Source: Nocardioides renjunii
GTDB lineage: Bacteria > Actinomycetota > Actinomycetes > Propionibacteriales > Nocardioidaceae
NCBI RefSeq assembly: GCF_034661175.1
Contig: NZ_CP141058.1
Location: 4,092,001 to 4,156,000 of the forward strand
Reading direction: 5' to 3'
Length of the DNA: 64,000 nt
A program made the translations under genes and the position numbers. The notes below the pieces were generated by a model, which was not told the DNA's origin, did not search any database, and worked only from the letters and a program-made list of their open reading frames with translations. Every line of letters begins with the position of its first letter. Position 1 is the first letter of the stretch. Shown here one piece after another: positions 46,488 through 55,337 of the stretch.

Positions 46488-47948
46488 TCAGAGGCCCATC
46501 CCCTGGGTGTCCACCGAGGCCAGCACCCGGTTGGCGGTCGGCCGGTCCGTGCTGCGCACCTGCACCCAGAGCAACCGGTTGGACGTCAGCTGCACGACGC
46601 GCTCGACGATGACGTCGACGCCCGGGCAGCCGGTGAAGGTGACCTGCATGGAGTCGCGGCCGTCGCGCTGGTCCTCGATGAGCGACCCGGTCTCCTTGCA
46701 AGTCGGGTGCTGGGGCACCCGGGACGGCAGCTTGTCGCCCGCGAGGATCCCGATGAAGACGCCGGGCGCCGGGTCCTCGTCGGTGTTCCAGCCGTCCTTG
46801 CTGCCGGCGGCGAGCGCCGGGTGCTCGCGCTGACCCTCGAGCGGGACCCACTGCTGGGGGTCGACCTGCGCCGTCCACTCGTCCGGGACGGTGACGAAGA
46901 TCGTGCCCGTGCTGTCGGTGAGCGTCCGCTCGGAGGTCATCGCCTGCTCGAGACCCCAGCCGGCGCCGGCGCCCAGGGAGAGCGCCACCACCGCGGCGAC
47001 CAGCCACGGCCAGCGCCGCCGCGACGGGGCCGGGTCGGCCGGCGCGTCCTCGTCGCGGTCGGTCACGTCGGTTCGCGGGGCTGCCTGCGTGAGGTCGGGG
47101 TCGGTCGGGACCCAGGCCTGCGGCAGCTCGTCGACGCGTCCCCCCATCGTGGCGGCCAGGGCGGCCGTGAACGCCTCGACGTCCTCGAACCGGTCGCGGC
47201 GGTCCTTGGCCAGTCCCCTGCGCACGACGGCCTCGGCGTCGGGGTTGTCGATCTCCATCGGCGGCGGGGGCGGCGGGTCCTCCGCGGCGGCCAGGCTGGT
47301 GTGGTGGTAGGGCTGCCGGCCGGCGAGGAGGTAGTAGCTCAGCGCGGCCAGGGAGAACTGGTCGGCCCGCGGGTCCAGGCCCTCCCCCAGCGCCTGCTCG
47401 GGGGCGACGTAGGTCGGGGTGCCGCCGACCATGGTGAGCCGCGACGACATGTCCATCGCCTTGCCGAGCCCGAGGTCGCCGAGCATCGCCAGCACGCGCG
47501 AGCCGCGGCCGTTGTCGACGGTGCGGAACAGCACGTTGGCCGGCTTGACGTCGCGGTGGAGCACCCCGCGGTCGTGCAGCGCGGTCAGGCCGCGTCCGAC
47601 CTGCTCGATGACGGTCAGCGCCTGCGAGGGCTCGAGGGCCGAGAGCTCGAGGCGGTCGGCCAGCGTGCCCTGGTCGGCGTACGCCATCACGAGGTAGGGA
47701 CGGTCGTCGGCCAGCTCCCCCGCGTCGTAGACGGGCACGACGTGGGGCGACTCGACCTTGCGCAGGAAGCGCCCCTCCTCGAGGAACCGCTGGCGGATGT
47801 GCAGGTCGCCGCTCCAGTTGTCGGCCAGCACCTTGATCGCCACCGGGCAGTCGAGGTGCTCGTCGTAGGCGAGCCACACGGTCGCGAACGCCCCCGACCC
47901 GATGCGGCGCCGCACCGGGTACCGACCGAGACGAGAGGGAGCGGACAC
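46488..47948 (-). CDS. Pkn-type Ser/Thr protein kinase with extracellular domain
   Basis: 486 aa from GTG 47948. Kinase domain (about 1-270): Gly loop IGSGAFATVW, Lys in VAIKVL, catalytic HRDVKPANVLF near residue 131, DLG instead of DFG (GDLGLGKAMD), and GGTPTYVAPEQ. One membrane helix (WPWLVAAVVALSLGAGAGW) near 313, then an ectodomain of about 150 residues with strands and two possible disulphides. A DLG motif is tolerated in active kinases but is unusual. Its start is 20 bp from the ECF sigma gene, and -10 boxes overlap. It probably senses the envelope and may act on the sigma factor. Confidence 0.9.
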   Translation of the reverse strand: MSAPSRLGRYPVRRRIGSGAFATVWLAYDEHLDCPVAIKVLADNWSGDLHIRQRFLEEGRFLRKVESPHVVPVYDAGELADDRPYLVMAYADQGTLADRLELSALEPSQALTVIEQVGRGLTALHDRGVLHRDVKPANVLFRTVDNGRGSRVLAMLGDLGLGKAMDMSSRLTMVGGTPTYVAPEQALGEGLDPRADQFSLAALSYYLLAGRQPYHHTSLAAAEDPPPPPPMEIDNPDAEAVVRRGLAKDRRDRFEDVEAFTAALAATMGGRVDELPQAWVPTDPDLTQAAPRTDVTDRDEDAPADPAPSRRRWPWLVAAVVALSLGAGAGWGLEQAMTSERTLTDSTGTIFVTVPDEWTAQVDPQQWVPLEGQREHPALAAGSKDGWNTDEDPAPGVFIGILAGDKLPSRVPQHPTCKETGSLIEDQRDGRDSMQVTFTGCPGVDVIVERVVQLTSNRLLWVQVRSTDRPTANRVLASVDTQGMGL

Positions 47949-47954
47949 CCGGGC

Positions 47955-47962
47955 ATTATCGT
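47955..47962. promoter_or_regulatory. overlapping divergent leaderless -10 boxes of the kinase and sigma genes
   Basis: GATAAT on the minus strand (47960-47955) is six bases from the kinase GTG at 47948. TATCGT on the plus strand (47957-47962) is six bases from the sigma GTG at 47969. The two boxes share four base pairs, so polymerase can occupy only one at a time. Confidence 0.55.
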
Positions 47963-47968
47963 GCAGGG

Positions 47969-48547
47969 GTGAGCTATTCCGGGGACGAGGGCGGCGCGCT
48001 GTCGCCGGACGACATCGACGACCTGGCGCGACAGGCGCGCGACGGGGACCGTGATGCGCTCGAGCAGCTGCTCTCGGCGGTCCGTCCACGCGTGCTGAAC
48101 ATCTGCCGCGGGGTGCTGCCCTACTCCGGTGACGCCGAGGACGCGTGCCAGGAGGCGATGCTCAACGTCGCCACCAAGATCGACTCCTGGGGCGGTCGCG
48201 GACGCTTCACGACCTGGCTGCACATCGTGGCCGTCAACAGCGCGCGGACGACGTACCGCCGGATGAAGAACCTCGCCACCCCCACCGACTTCGAGGACGG
48301 CGCCCACGACCGTCCCGACCCGCGCACCACGAGCGTGATCGCCGGCACCCGGCTCGACCTGCTCGACGCGATGGAGACCATCGAGCGCGACCACCCGCAG
48401 TTCGTCGAGCCGCTGCTGCTGCGCGACGTCTACGGCCTGCCCTACGACGAGATCGCCACGCTGGTCGACGCCCCGCTGGGCACGGTCAAGGCGCAGATCC
48501 ACCACGGCCGCAAGCTGGCCCGGCCCTTGCTCCGGGGCGATCGGTGA
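47969..48547 (+). CDS. ECF-type RNA polymerase sigma factor
   Basis: 192 aa from GTG 47969. Region 2: RPRVLNICRGVLPYSGDAED, ACQEAMLNVATKID, then FTTWLHIVAVNSART. Region 4: LLLRDVYGLPYDEIATLVDA and PLGTVKAQIHHGRKLA. Only two sigma domains, as in the ECF class. No anti-sigma is encoded beside it; the divergent kinase may substitute, as in kinase-controlled sigma factors. The stop overlaps the M1 peptidase GTG, coupling them. It may recognise its own promoter, not readable here. Confidence 0.92.
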   Translation: MSYSGDEGGALSPDDIDDLARQARDGDRDALEQLLSAVRPRVLNICRGVLPYSGDAEDACQEAMLNVATKIDSWGGRGRFTTWLHIVAVNSARTTYRRMKNLATPTDFEDGAHDRPDPRTTSVIAGTRLDLLDAMETIERDHPQFVEPLLLRDVYGLPYDEIATLVDAPLGTVKAQIHHGRKLARPLLRGDR

Positions 48548-50061
48548 CACGTCCGGGCGCCCTGTCGACCGTGTTGTCGACCGCCCTGTCGACCGTGCTG
48601 CTCGCCGGTTGCTCGTCGGGAACCGAGGTCTCCGACGAGCTCGTGACGCCGAGCCCGTCGCGGGCGGCCGCCGGCGAGGACGGTTCGGTGGCGCCGGCGT
48701 CGGCGCCCACGGTCGTCGACCGGGTCGAGCCGGACCTCGACCTCGCGCTCTCCGAGCCGGTCGAGGACAGCGTCTACCCCCAGGCCGGCGACCCCCGCGT
48801 CGACGCGCTGCACTACGGCCTCGACCTCACCTGGGACCCCGACGGGTCCCGGCTGACGGGCGAGGCGACGATCACCTTCCGCGCGACGCGAGCAGCCCCG
48901 CGCTTCCAGCTCGACCTCGGCGCGCCGCTCGAGGTCGGCGAGGTGACCCTCGACGGTGAGGTGGTGCGCACGGCGCACCGCGGCAAGGACCTCGTCGTCC
49001 GCGCGCCGCTCGAGGCCGACGGCCGCCACGAGCTCGTCGTGTCCTACGCCGGCACGCCGCGGCCGGCACCCGCCCCGACGACGCGCAGCGACTTCTCGAC
49101 CACCGGGTTCACCGTCACCGACACCGGCGAGGTGTGGACGATGCAGGAGCCGTTCGGCGCCTACACCTGGTATCCCGTCAACGACCAGCCGGCCGACAAG
49201 GCGCTCTACGACATCACCGTCCACGCGCCGTCCCCGTGGACCGGCGTCGCCAACGGCCGGCTCACCGAGCACACGGTCGAGGAGGACCGCACGACGACGT
49301 CGTGGCAGCTCGTCGAGCCGGCCTCGTCCTACCTCGTCACCCTCGCGATCGGCGACTACGCCCACAGCAGCAACTCCACCGACGACGGCATGGAGGTCGC
49401 CTACTGGACGCCGCGCGGGATGGTGCAGCGCGTCGACCAGGTGCAGACGGCGGCTGCCACCGTCGACTGGGTCGAGTCCCGGCTGGGCGACTACCCCTTC
49501 GACTCGCTCGGCCTGGTGGTGACCGCGTCGCAGAGCGCGATGGAGACCCAGACGATGGTCACGCTCGGCAACAACGAGTACGTCCTGTCGCCCGAGGTCG
49601 TCGCCCACGAGATCGTGCACCAGTGGTACGGCGACCAGGTCTCGCCGTCGGACTGGCGCGACGTGTGGCTCAACGAGGGCATGACGATGCTGATGCAGTG
49701 GATCTACCAGGACGAGCACGAGGGCCAGCCGCTCGACGCCAGCCTGCGCAGCGCCCGCGCGTCCGACCAGCAGCTGCGCGACGCGTACGGACCGCCCGGC
49801 GACTACGACCCGCGGCAGTTCGGCAGCTCCAACATCTACTACACGCCCGCCCTGATGTGGAACGAGCTGCGCCGGGCGCTCGGCGACGACGAGTTCTACC
49901 GGGTCGCCCGATCGTGGCTGAGCGAGAACGACAACACCTCCGCGTCCCGCGAGCAGATCTACGCCCACTGGGAGGACGAGACCGGCCTCGAGCTGTCGGC
50001 CTTCTTCGACCGCTGGATCACCGGCCGCACGACGCCGCGGCCGGGCGTGCCGGGCGCCTAG
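48544..50061 (+). CDS. M1-family metallopeptidase, lipoprotein
   Basis: 505 aa from GTG 48544, overlapping the sigma stop. The lipoprotein signal contains a small repeat (LSTVLSTALSTVLL) ahead of AGCSS. The N-terminal beta domain starts DALHYGLDLTWDPDGSRLTG as in aminopeptidase N-like proteins. The zinc site HEIVHQWYGD (HExxH, near residue 355) and the third ligand in WLNEGMTML (near 375) are intact. The usual GAMEN motif is replaced by SAMETQTM, keeping the Glu. Placed after an ECF sigma gene, it may be an envelope-stress peptidase. Confidence 0.92.
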   Translation: MTRPGALSTVLSTALSTVLLAGCSSGTEVSDELVTPSPSRAAAGEDGSVAPASAPTVVDRVEPDLDLALSEPVEDSVYPQAGDPRVDALHYGLDLTWDPDGSRLTGEATITFRATRAAPRFQLDLGAPLEVGEVTLDGEVVRTAHRGKDLVVRAPLEADGRHELVVSYAGTPRPAPAPTTRSDFSTTGFTVTDTGEVWTMQEPFGAYTWYPVNDQPADKALYDITVHAPSPWTGVANGRLTEHTVEEDRTTTSWQLVEPASSYLVTLAIGDYAHSSNSTDDGMEVAYWTPRGMVQRVDQVQTAAATVDWVESRLGDYPFDSLGLVVTASQSAMETQTMVTLGNNEYVLSPEVVAHEIVHQWYGDQVSPSDWRDVWLNEGMTMLMQWIYQDEHEGQPLDASLRSARASDQQLRDAYGPPGDYDPRQFGSSNIYYTPALMWNELRRALGDDEFYRVARSWLSENDNTSASREQIYAHWEDETGLELSAFFDRWITGRTTPRPGVPGA

Positions 50062-50064
50062 CGC

Positions 50065-51054
50065 TCAGTGCCGCTCGGGCTGCTCCTCGGGCTGCTCCTC
50101 CGCCTGCTCCTCCGCCGCCTCGACGGCTTCCGGCTCCGAGACCGCCGGCTCCGCGGCCGGCTCGGGCAGCGCCACGCCGGGGACTGTGCCGGTGAGCGTG
50201 GCGAGCATCTGGCGGACGTTGGACAGCTGGGCGTTGATGCTGTCGCGCCGCTGGGCGGCCGCGGCGAGCTCGCGCTCGGACTCCGAGCGCACCCGGTCGG
50301 CGGTGGCGCGGGCCTCGGCGACCATCGTCGTCGAGCGCTCCTCGGCGTCGGAGAGCATCCGGGCGATGCGGGCCTCGGCCTCGGCGCGGCTGCGCTCCAT
50401 CGCGGCCTCGGTGTCGCGGTTGCGCGCGGCCATCGCGTCGAGCTCGGCCTGGGTGGCGGCCTGCTGGGCCTGGAACTCCGAGGTGGCCTTCTGCCGGCGC
50501 TCGGCCAGCGTGGTCTCGAAGTCGGCGGCGGACTGGGCAGCCTTGGCGCGGGCGTCCTCGTGGAGCGCCTCCGCCTCCGCGCGGCGGGCGGACGCGTCGC
50601 GCTCGGCGGCGTCGCGCTCGGACTCGGCTGCCGTACGCGCGTCCGAGAGCACGCGGGCGGCCTCGGCGTCGGCGTCGCGACGGGTCTCGTCGGCGTAGCG
50701 GTCGGCGTCCGCGCGCACGGCGCCGGCCTCGGCCTCGGCCTCCTTGCGGAGCGCCTCGACCTCGCCCACCACGCGGTCACGGATGTCGGCGGCCTCCGCC
50801 TCCGCGAGCGACAGGATCTGCCCGACCCGCTCGCCGAGGTGCTCGAACCCCGGCGCCTCCGGCTCCTGCTGCTGCTGGGCGACCAGGGCGTCCCGGGAGG
50901 TGACGGCCTCCTGGCGGGCGGCCTCCGCGGCCGCCTCGGCGGCCTCGAGCCGGCGGCGCAGGTCGGCGACCTCGCCCTGCGCCTGGGTCACGGCGCGTTC
51001 GACCTCGGCCGGGTCGTAGCCGCGGCGCACCGTCGTGAACATCTCTTCAGGCAT
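50065..51054 (-). CDS. DivIVA/cell-pole coiled-coil protein
   Basis: 329 aa from ATG 51054. The N-terminus FTTVRRGYDPAEVERAV resembles the DivIVA-type lead segment (F-x3-R-x-GYDxxEV). A long Ala/Glu/Arg coiled coil follows, to about residue 285, then an acidic tail rich in EEQ/PEE. Such proteins form filaments or polar complexes in actinobacteria. The gene overlaps the larger coiled-coil gene by 8 bp, so the two are probably made together and may interact. The composition is extremely biased toward Ala and Glu. Confidence 0.82.
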   Translation of the reverse strand: MPEEMFTTVRRGYDPAEVERAVTQAQGEVADLRRRLEAAEAAAEAARQEAVTSRDALVAQQQQEPEAPGFEHLGERVGQILSLAEAEAADIRDRVVGEVEALRKEAEAEAGAVRADADRYADETRRDADAEAARVLSDARTAAESERDAAERDASARRAEAEALHEDARAKAAQSAADFETTLAERRQKATSEFQAQQAATQAELDAMAARNRDTEAAMERSRAEAEARIARMLSDAEERSTTMVAEARATADRVRSESERELAAAAQRRDSINAQLSNVRQMLATLTGTVPGVALPEPAAEPAVSEPEAVEAAEEQAEEQPEEQPERH

Positions 51055-52510
51055 CGGGGGTCTCCTGGTGGGTGGGGGCGTGGGGGTCCGGGGACGGGTC
51101 GGGCGAGACGGCCACGGGGCCGTCGGGCGGCTGCTGGCGCTCGGGGACGGACAGCGCCTCGATCACGCCGGAGAGCTGGCCGAGCTCGGCCGCGATGCGG
51201 TCGCGCCGGCCCTGCAGCTCGGTGATCTCGGCGCGGGCGCGCTCGACGGCGCGACGGGCACCGTCGCGCAGCCGGTCGGCCTCGGCCCGGCCCTCGGCGA
51301 CGAGGGCGACCGACTCCTCGCGCGCGCTCCGCCGCTGCTCGGCGGCCTCGGCCCGGGTCCGGGTGACCTCCTGGGCCACGAGGGCACGCAGGCTGGCGGC
51401 ACCGGACTCGGCCTCGGCCCGGCGGCGCTCGAGGCGCTCGACCGCGCGCTCGGACTCGTCGGTCGCGTCGGCGATGATCCGCGCGGCCTCCGCCTCGGCC
51501 CGCTGGAGGGTGGCGCGGGCGTCGCTCTCGAGCTCGCCCGCGGCGAGGGCGGCCACCTGCGTGACGTCGTCGGCGCGCTGCTGGACCTCCGCGATCTCGA
51601 GAGCCATCCGGCCGGCGACGGCGGAGATCACGCCCTGCAGGCGACGGCGTACGAGCCGGGCGTGGGCGCCGACCTCGGCGTGCCCGGCGCGACGGATGGC
51701 GTCGGCCTCGGTGGCCGCGCCGGCCAGCACCGACTCGACCGTGCGCGTCGCCCACTCGGTCTGCTCGGCGGCCTGGCGCAGCTTCTCCTCGCTCTCGGCC
51801 CGGGCCGCGGCGAGGGTCTGCTCGGCGACCTGGCGCATCCGGTCGACCTCGGCGCCGGTCGTGCGCCGCAGCTCCTCGACGTGCAACGCCGCCTCGTCGC
51901 GCATCCGGGCGGACTCCGTGGACGCGCTGGCACGCAGCGACTCGGCCTCGGCGGTCGCGGAGGTGAGGTGCTGCTGGCCGGCGGACCGTGCCTCCTCCAC
52001 CAGGCGGACGGCGGTCCGCTGGGCGGCGTCGACGGTGTCGTGGGCCTCGGCGCGGGCGGCCTCGAGGAGCGTGGCCTTCTCGGTGGCCGCGGTGTCGCGC
52101 AGCTCCTGCGACTCGGCGCGGAGCGCGACGGCGTCGTCGCGGGCCTGGGCGCGCAGCTTGTCGCCCTCGATGCGGGCCGCCTCCACCTGCTGGTCGCGGG
52201 CGTCGGAGGCGGAGCTCATCAGCAGGGCTGCCTGCTCGTTGGCGTCGACGACGATCGTCGCCGCCTCCTCCGAGGCGCCGGCCAGCACCTCCTCGGCCTG
52301 CCGGCGCGCCCGGCCCGCCTCGGCGCGGTCGCGCTCGGCCTCCGCACGGAGCTTGCGGGCCTCCTCGCGCAGCCGGGCGAGGTCGGCGGTCAGCCGCTCC
52401 GCCTCCTGCCTGGCCTCGCTCTGCAGCTGGTCGGCGACCTGCTGCGCCCGCGCGAGCAGGGCTGCGGTGGTGGGCTCGCCGGAGGACGCCGTCGCGGCAT
52501 CGAGGGACAT
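51047..52510 (-). CDS. large coiled-coil protein (Scy/polarisome-like)
   Basis: 487 aa from ATG 52510 (AGGAGCGGGC upstream). Almost all of residues 20-450 are coiled coil with heptad/hendecad patterns of Ala, Glu, Arg and Gln; the tail is Pro/Asp-rich. It resembles Scy/FilP-type cytoskeletal proteins and DivIVA interactors of actinobacteria. It likely scaffolds cell-wall growth at poles with the downstream DivIVA-like protein. Individual family assignment is uncertain because coiled coils match many proteins. Confidence 0.75.
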   Translation of the reverse strand: MSLDAATASSGEPTTAALLARAQQVADQLQSEARQEAERLTADLARLREEARKLRAEAERDRAEAGRARRQAEEVLAGASEEAATIVVDANEQAALLMSSASDARDQQVEAARIEGDKLRAQARDDAVALRAESQELRDTAATEKATLLEAARAEAHDTVDAAQRTAVRLVEEARSAGQQHLTSATAEAESLRASASTESARMRDEAALHVEELRRTTGAEVDRMRQVAEQTLAAARAESEEKLRQAAEQTEWATRTVESVLAGAATEADAIRRAGHAEVGAHARLVRRRLQGVISAVAGRMALEIAEVQQRADDVTQVAALAAGELESDARATLQRAEAEAARIIADATDESERAVERLERRRAEAESGAASLRALVAQEVTRTRAEAAEQRRSAREESVALVAEGRAEADRLRDGARRAVERARAEITELQGRRDRIAAELGQLSGVIEALSVPERQQPPDGPVAVSPDPSPDPHAPTHQETPDA

Positions 52511-52643
52511 GCCCGCTCCTCTCACACACGATCCGAGGCGGTCATTGTCGCAGCGCGACCACCTCGCTGACAAAGCGCTCGTCCGTTCCGCTCACAGCGA
52601 AAGCCCCTTGCCGCCCGACCCGCGGCCCGCTGGAGTGTGGGCC

Positions 52644-53594
52644 ATGAAGCTCCTCGTCCTCGGCGGCACCCGGTTCCTGTCCCGCGAGGTGGCCGTCCAG
52701 GCCGTGACGAGGGAGTGGGACGTCACCTGCGCGTGCCGCGGCGAGTCCGGGCCGGTGCCCGACGGCGCCACGCACCTGCCGTGGGACCGTGCGGACGAGC
52801 CGCCCGCCGCCCTGGCCGACGGCGGGTGGGACGCCGTCGTCGACGTCGCCCGGCTGCCGTCCCAGGTGCGCAGCGCCGTCGCGGCCACGCGCGACGCGCA
52901 CTGGGTCTTCGTCTCGACGATCAGCGTCTACGCCGACAACTCCTCCGCTGCCATGGAGCCGCTGCTCGAGCCGATCACCGACGACGTCGACCTGGCCGTC
53001 GACCCGGAGGCCTACGGCGGCATGAAGGTGGCCTGTGAGCAGCTCGTGCAGTCACGGGCCGCCTCGTCGGTCGTCGTACGCCCGGGGCTCATCGTCGGCC
53101 CCGGAGACCCGACCGGACGCTTCGCCTACTGGCCCCAGCGCCTGGCCCGCGGCGGCGAGGTGCTCGCCCCCGGCGCGCCCGCCGACGTGGTGCAGGTCAT
53201 CGACGTGCGCGACCTCGCGGCGTGGGTGCTCGACCTCGCCGAGGCCCGCACCACCGGCACCTACGACGCCGTCGGGACGCCGATGCCCCTGGAGCGGATG
53301 CTCACCGAGGCGGCGTCGGGCGTGGGTGACGCCTCCCCCGGGCTGACGTGGGTCGACACCGCGTTCCTCGAGGCGCAGGGGGTCGCGCCCTGGGCGGGCG
53401 AGGGGTCGCTGCCGCTGTGGCTGCCGCGTCCGGAGTACGACGGGATGCTGGCGCACGACCCCGCCCCGGCCGTCGCCGCCGGGCTGCGGCTGCGACCGGT
53501 CGCCGAGACCGCCCCCGGCTGCCTCGACTCGCCCGTCACGGCCCTGTCGGCCGAGCGGGAGGCGGAGGTCTTGGCGGCCTGGCACGCCCGCTGA
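52644..53594 (+). CDS. NAD-dependent epimerase/dehydratase-like protein (extended SDR)
   Basis: 316 aa from ATG 52644. N-terminal Rossmann with LVLGGTRFLSREVA, a GGTRFLG-type variant of the glycine motif. FVSTISVYADNS and YGGMKVACEQ give Ser/Tyr/Lys positions of an extended SDR (YxxxK as Y-G-G-M-K), and VRPGLIVGPGDPTGRF is typical of the family. It probably acts on a nucleotide-sugar or small carbonyl substrate; unknown. Its stop is followed at once by a hairpin-rich repeat cluster. Confidence 0.85.
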   Translation: MKLLVLGGTRFLSREVAVQAVTREWDVTCACRGESGPVPDGATHLPWDRADEPPAALADGGWDAVVDVARLPSQVRSAVAATRDAHWVFVSTISVYADNSSAAMEPLLEPITDDVDLAVDPEAYGGMKVACEQLVQSRAASSVVVRPGLIVGPGDPTGRFAYWPQRLARGGEVLAPGAPADVVQVIDVRDLAAWVLDLAEARTTGTYDAVGTPMPLERMLTEAASGVGDASPGLTWVDTAFLEAQGVAPWAGEGSLPLWLPRPEYDGMLAHDPAPAVAAGLRLRPVAETAPGCLDSPVTALSAEREAEVLAAWHAR

Positions 53595-53599
53595 CCCAC

Positions 53600-53705
53600 G
53601 ACCGGGCACTTCGTGCCCGTCCTCGGCGCCGACCGGGCACTTCGTGCCCGTGGTGCGGCAGGAAGTGCCCGGTCGAGGGGCCGGACGGGCACGAAGTGCC
53701 CGGTC
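53600..53705. repeat. four-copy hairpin repeat cluster between convergent genes (probable bidirectional terminator)
   Basis: Two direct copies of a 21-mer beginning GACCGGGCACTTCGTGCCCG lie at 53600-53620 and 53631-53651. A partial inverted copy is at 53661-53674 and a complete inverted copy at 53685-53705. Each full copy contains GGGCAC-TTC-GTGCCC (6-bp stem, 3-nt loop, extendable by one pair), and direct and inverted copies can pair with each other. It sits between the convergent ends of the epimerase and bkdC genes, so bidirectional termination is likely. It may also be a copy of a dispersed intergenic repeat. Confidence 0.8.
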
Positions 53706-53720
53706 ACGTGTAGTGGTCGG

Positions 53721-55337
53721 TCAGAAGAGCAGCGCCGTGCCGGGGTCGCGGAGGATCCCGGCGACGTCGGCGAGGAAGCGCGAGCCCTTCTCGCCGTCGA
53801 TGTGGCGGTGGTCGAAGGACAGCGCCAGCGTGGTGACGTCGCGGACCACGATCTCGCCGGTCTCCTCGTCCACCCACGGCCGCTTGTTGATCGCGCCGAA
53901 GCACAGGATCGCGGACTCGCCGGGGTTGATGATCGGGGTCCCGGCGTCGACGCCGAAGACGCCGACGTTGGTGATGGTGAACGTGCCGCCCGCCATCTCC
54001 GCCGGCTGCGTCCGGCCCTCGCGCGCGGTGGCGGTGAGCTCGCCGAGCGCGGCCGCCAGCTCGGTCATCGACAGGGAGTCGGCGTCCTTGACGTTGGGCA
54101 CCACCAGGCCGCGCGGCGTGGCGGCCGCGATGCCGAGGTTGACGTAGTGCTTGTAGACGACCTCCTGCGCCGCCTCGTCCCAGACCGAGTTGATCTCCGG
54201 CGTGCGCTGCATCGCCAGGATGACCGCCCGGGCCAGGACCAGCAGCGGGCTGACCCGGACGTCGCGGAGCTCCGGGCGCTTCTTGAGCCGGGCCACCAGC
54301 TGCATCGCCGCCGTCACGTCGACGGTGATCCACTCGGTGACGTGCGGGCTGGTGAAGGCCGACTGGCTCATCGCCGCCGCCATCATCTTGCGCACGCCCT
54401 TGATGGGCTCGCGGGTCTCCCGCTCGCCCGACGCCGCGCGGGACAGCCCACGCTGGGTCGAGCCGCCGTAGGACGCACCGGGGGCGTCCGCGCCGCTGAA
54501 CGCGGCCGCCGCGGACTCAGCACCCCCACTCGCACCGCCGGCCGAGCCGCCGCGCGAGGCCGCGCCCTGGACGTCGTCGCGGGTGATCGAGCCCGACGGG
54601 CCGGAGCCGGTCAGGGTGGTGAGGTCGACACCGAGGTCCTTGGCTAGCTTGCGGACCGGCGGCTTCGCCAGCGCGCGTACGACGCCGGGCTCGACCTGCG
54701 CGGCCGCCGGGACCAGCGCCTCGGCGGGCGCCGGCGGGGCCGCACGTCGCTGGTCCACGGCGGGCACCGGGGACTCGTCGGCGGGCATGACCTCGTCGGA
54801 CTGGGCGCCGCCGGGCGCGAAGGCGCCCTGCACCTGCATCTGCGTCTGCGCGCCGGCGTCGGTGCTGGGCGACGCGGAGCCGCGGCGGGCCCGGCGCATC
54901 GGGCCGCGGTCGGCCTTGATCCGGCCGACCAGCGAGGCGCCCTCCATCGAGCCGGACGCCGCCGGGTTGGACAGGTCGATGTCGGCCGCGTCGACCTGGG
55001 CCGGGGCAGCCGTGGCCGCACCGTCCGCCGCGCCGGCCTTCTGGGCCATGCCGAGATAGGGGTCGGACTCGGTCTGCGGGGCCGCGGGCGCCGGCTCCTC
55101 GCCGGGAGCACCGATCGAGATGATCGGCGTGCCGACGGGCACGGTCTCGCCCTCGGGGACGAGCAGCGCCAGGACGGTGCCCTCGAACGGCGAGGGCAGC
55201 TCGACGAGCGACTTGGCGGTCTCGATCTCGACGACCACGTCGTTGATCTCGATGGTGTCGCCGACCTTGACCTTCCAGGCGACGATCTCGGCCTCGGTGA
55301 GGCCCTCACCGACGTCGGGGAGGAGGAACTCAGACAT
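53721..55337 (-). CDS. bkdC: branched-chain alpha-keto acid dehydrogenase E2 (dihydrolipoamide acyltransferase)
   Basis: 538 aa from ATG 55337 (a GTG at 55340 is possible). Lipoyl domain with ETAKSLVELPSPF (lysine near residue 44), long Ala/Pro linker, subunit-binding domain ALAKPPVRKLAKDLGVDL, then the catalytic domain with DHRHIDG (HxxxDG) close to the C-terminus. The order E1alpha-E1beta-E2 is that of actinobacterial bkd clusters, used in Val/Leu/Ile degradation and branched fatty-acid primer supply. The start overlaps the stop of a 55-codon frame that bridges it to bkdB. Confidence 0.9.
   Translation of the reverse strand: MSEFLLPDVGEGLTEAEIVAWKVKVGDTIEINDVVVEIETAKSLVELPSPFEGTVLALLVPEGETVPVGTPIISIGAPGEEPAPAAPQTESDPYLGMAQKAGAADGAATAAPAQVDAADIDLSNPAASGSMEGASLVGRIKADRGPMRRARRGSASPSTDAGAQTQMQVQGAFAPGGAQSDEVMPADESPVPAVDQRRAAPPAPAEALVPAAAQVEPGVVRALAKPPVRKLAKDLGVDLTTLTGSGPSGSITRDDVQGAASRGGSAGGASGGAESAAAAFSGADAPGASYGGSTQRGLSRAASGERETREPIKGVRKMMAAAMSQSAFTSPHVTEWITVDVTAAMQLVARLKKRPELRDVRVSPLLVLARAVILAMQRTPEINSVWDEAAQEVVYKHYVNLGIAAATPRGLVVPNVKDADSLSMTELAAALGELTATAREGRTQPAEMAGGTFTITNVGVFGVDAGTPIINPGESAILCFGAINKRPWVDEETGEIVVRDVTTLALSFDHRHIDGEKGSRFLADVAGILRDPGTALLF

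Noticed and set aside
53600..53705. CRISPR-like array
   Set aside because: Copies are in both orientations, spacers are irregular (10-11 bp) and no cas genes are present; hairpin repeat/terminator fits better.
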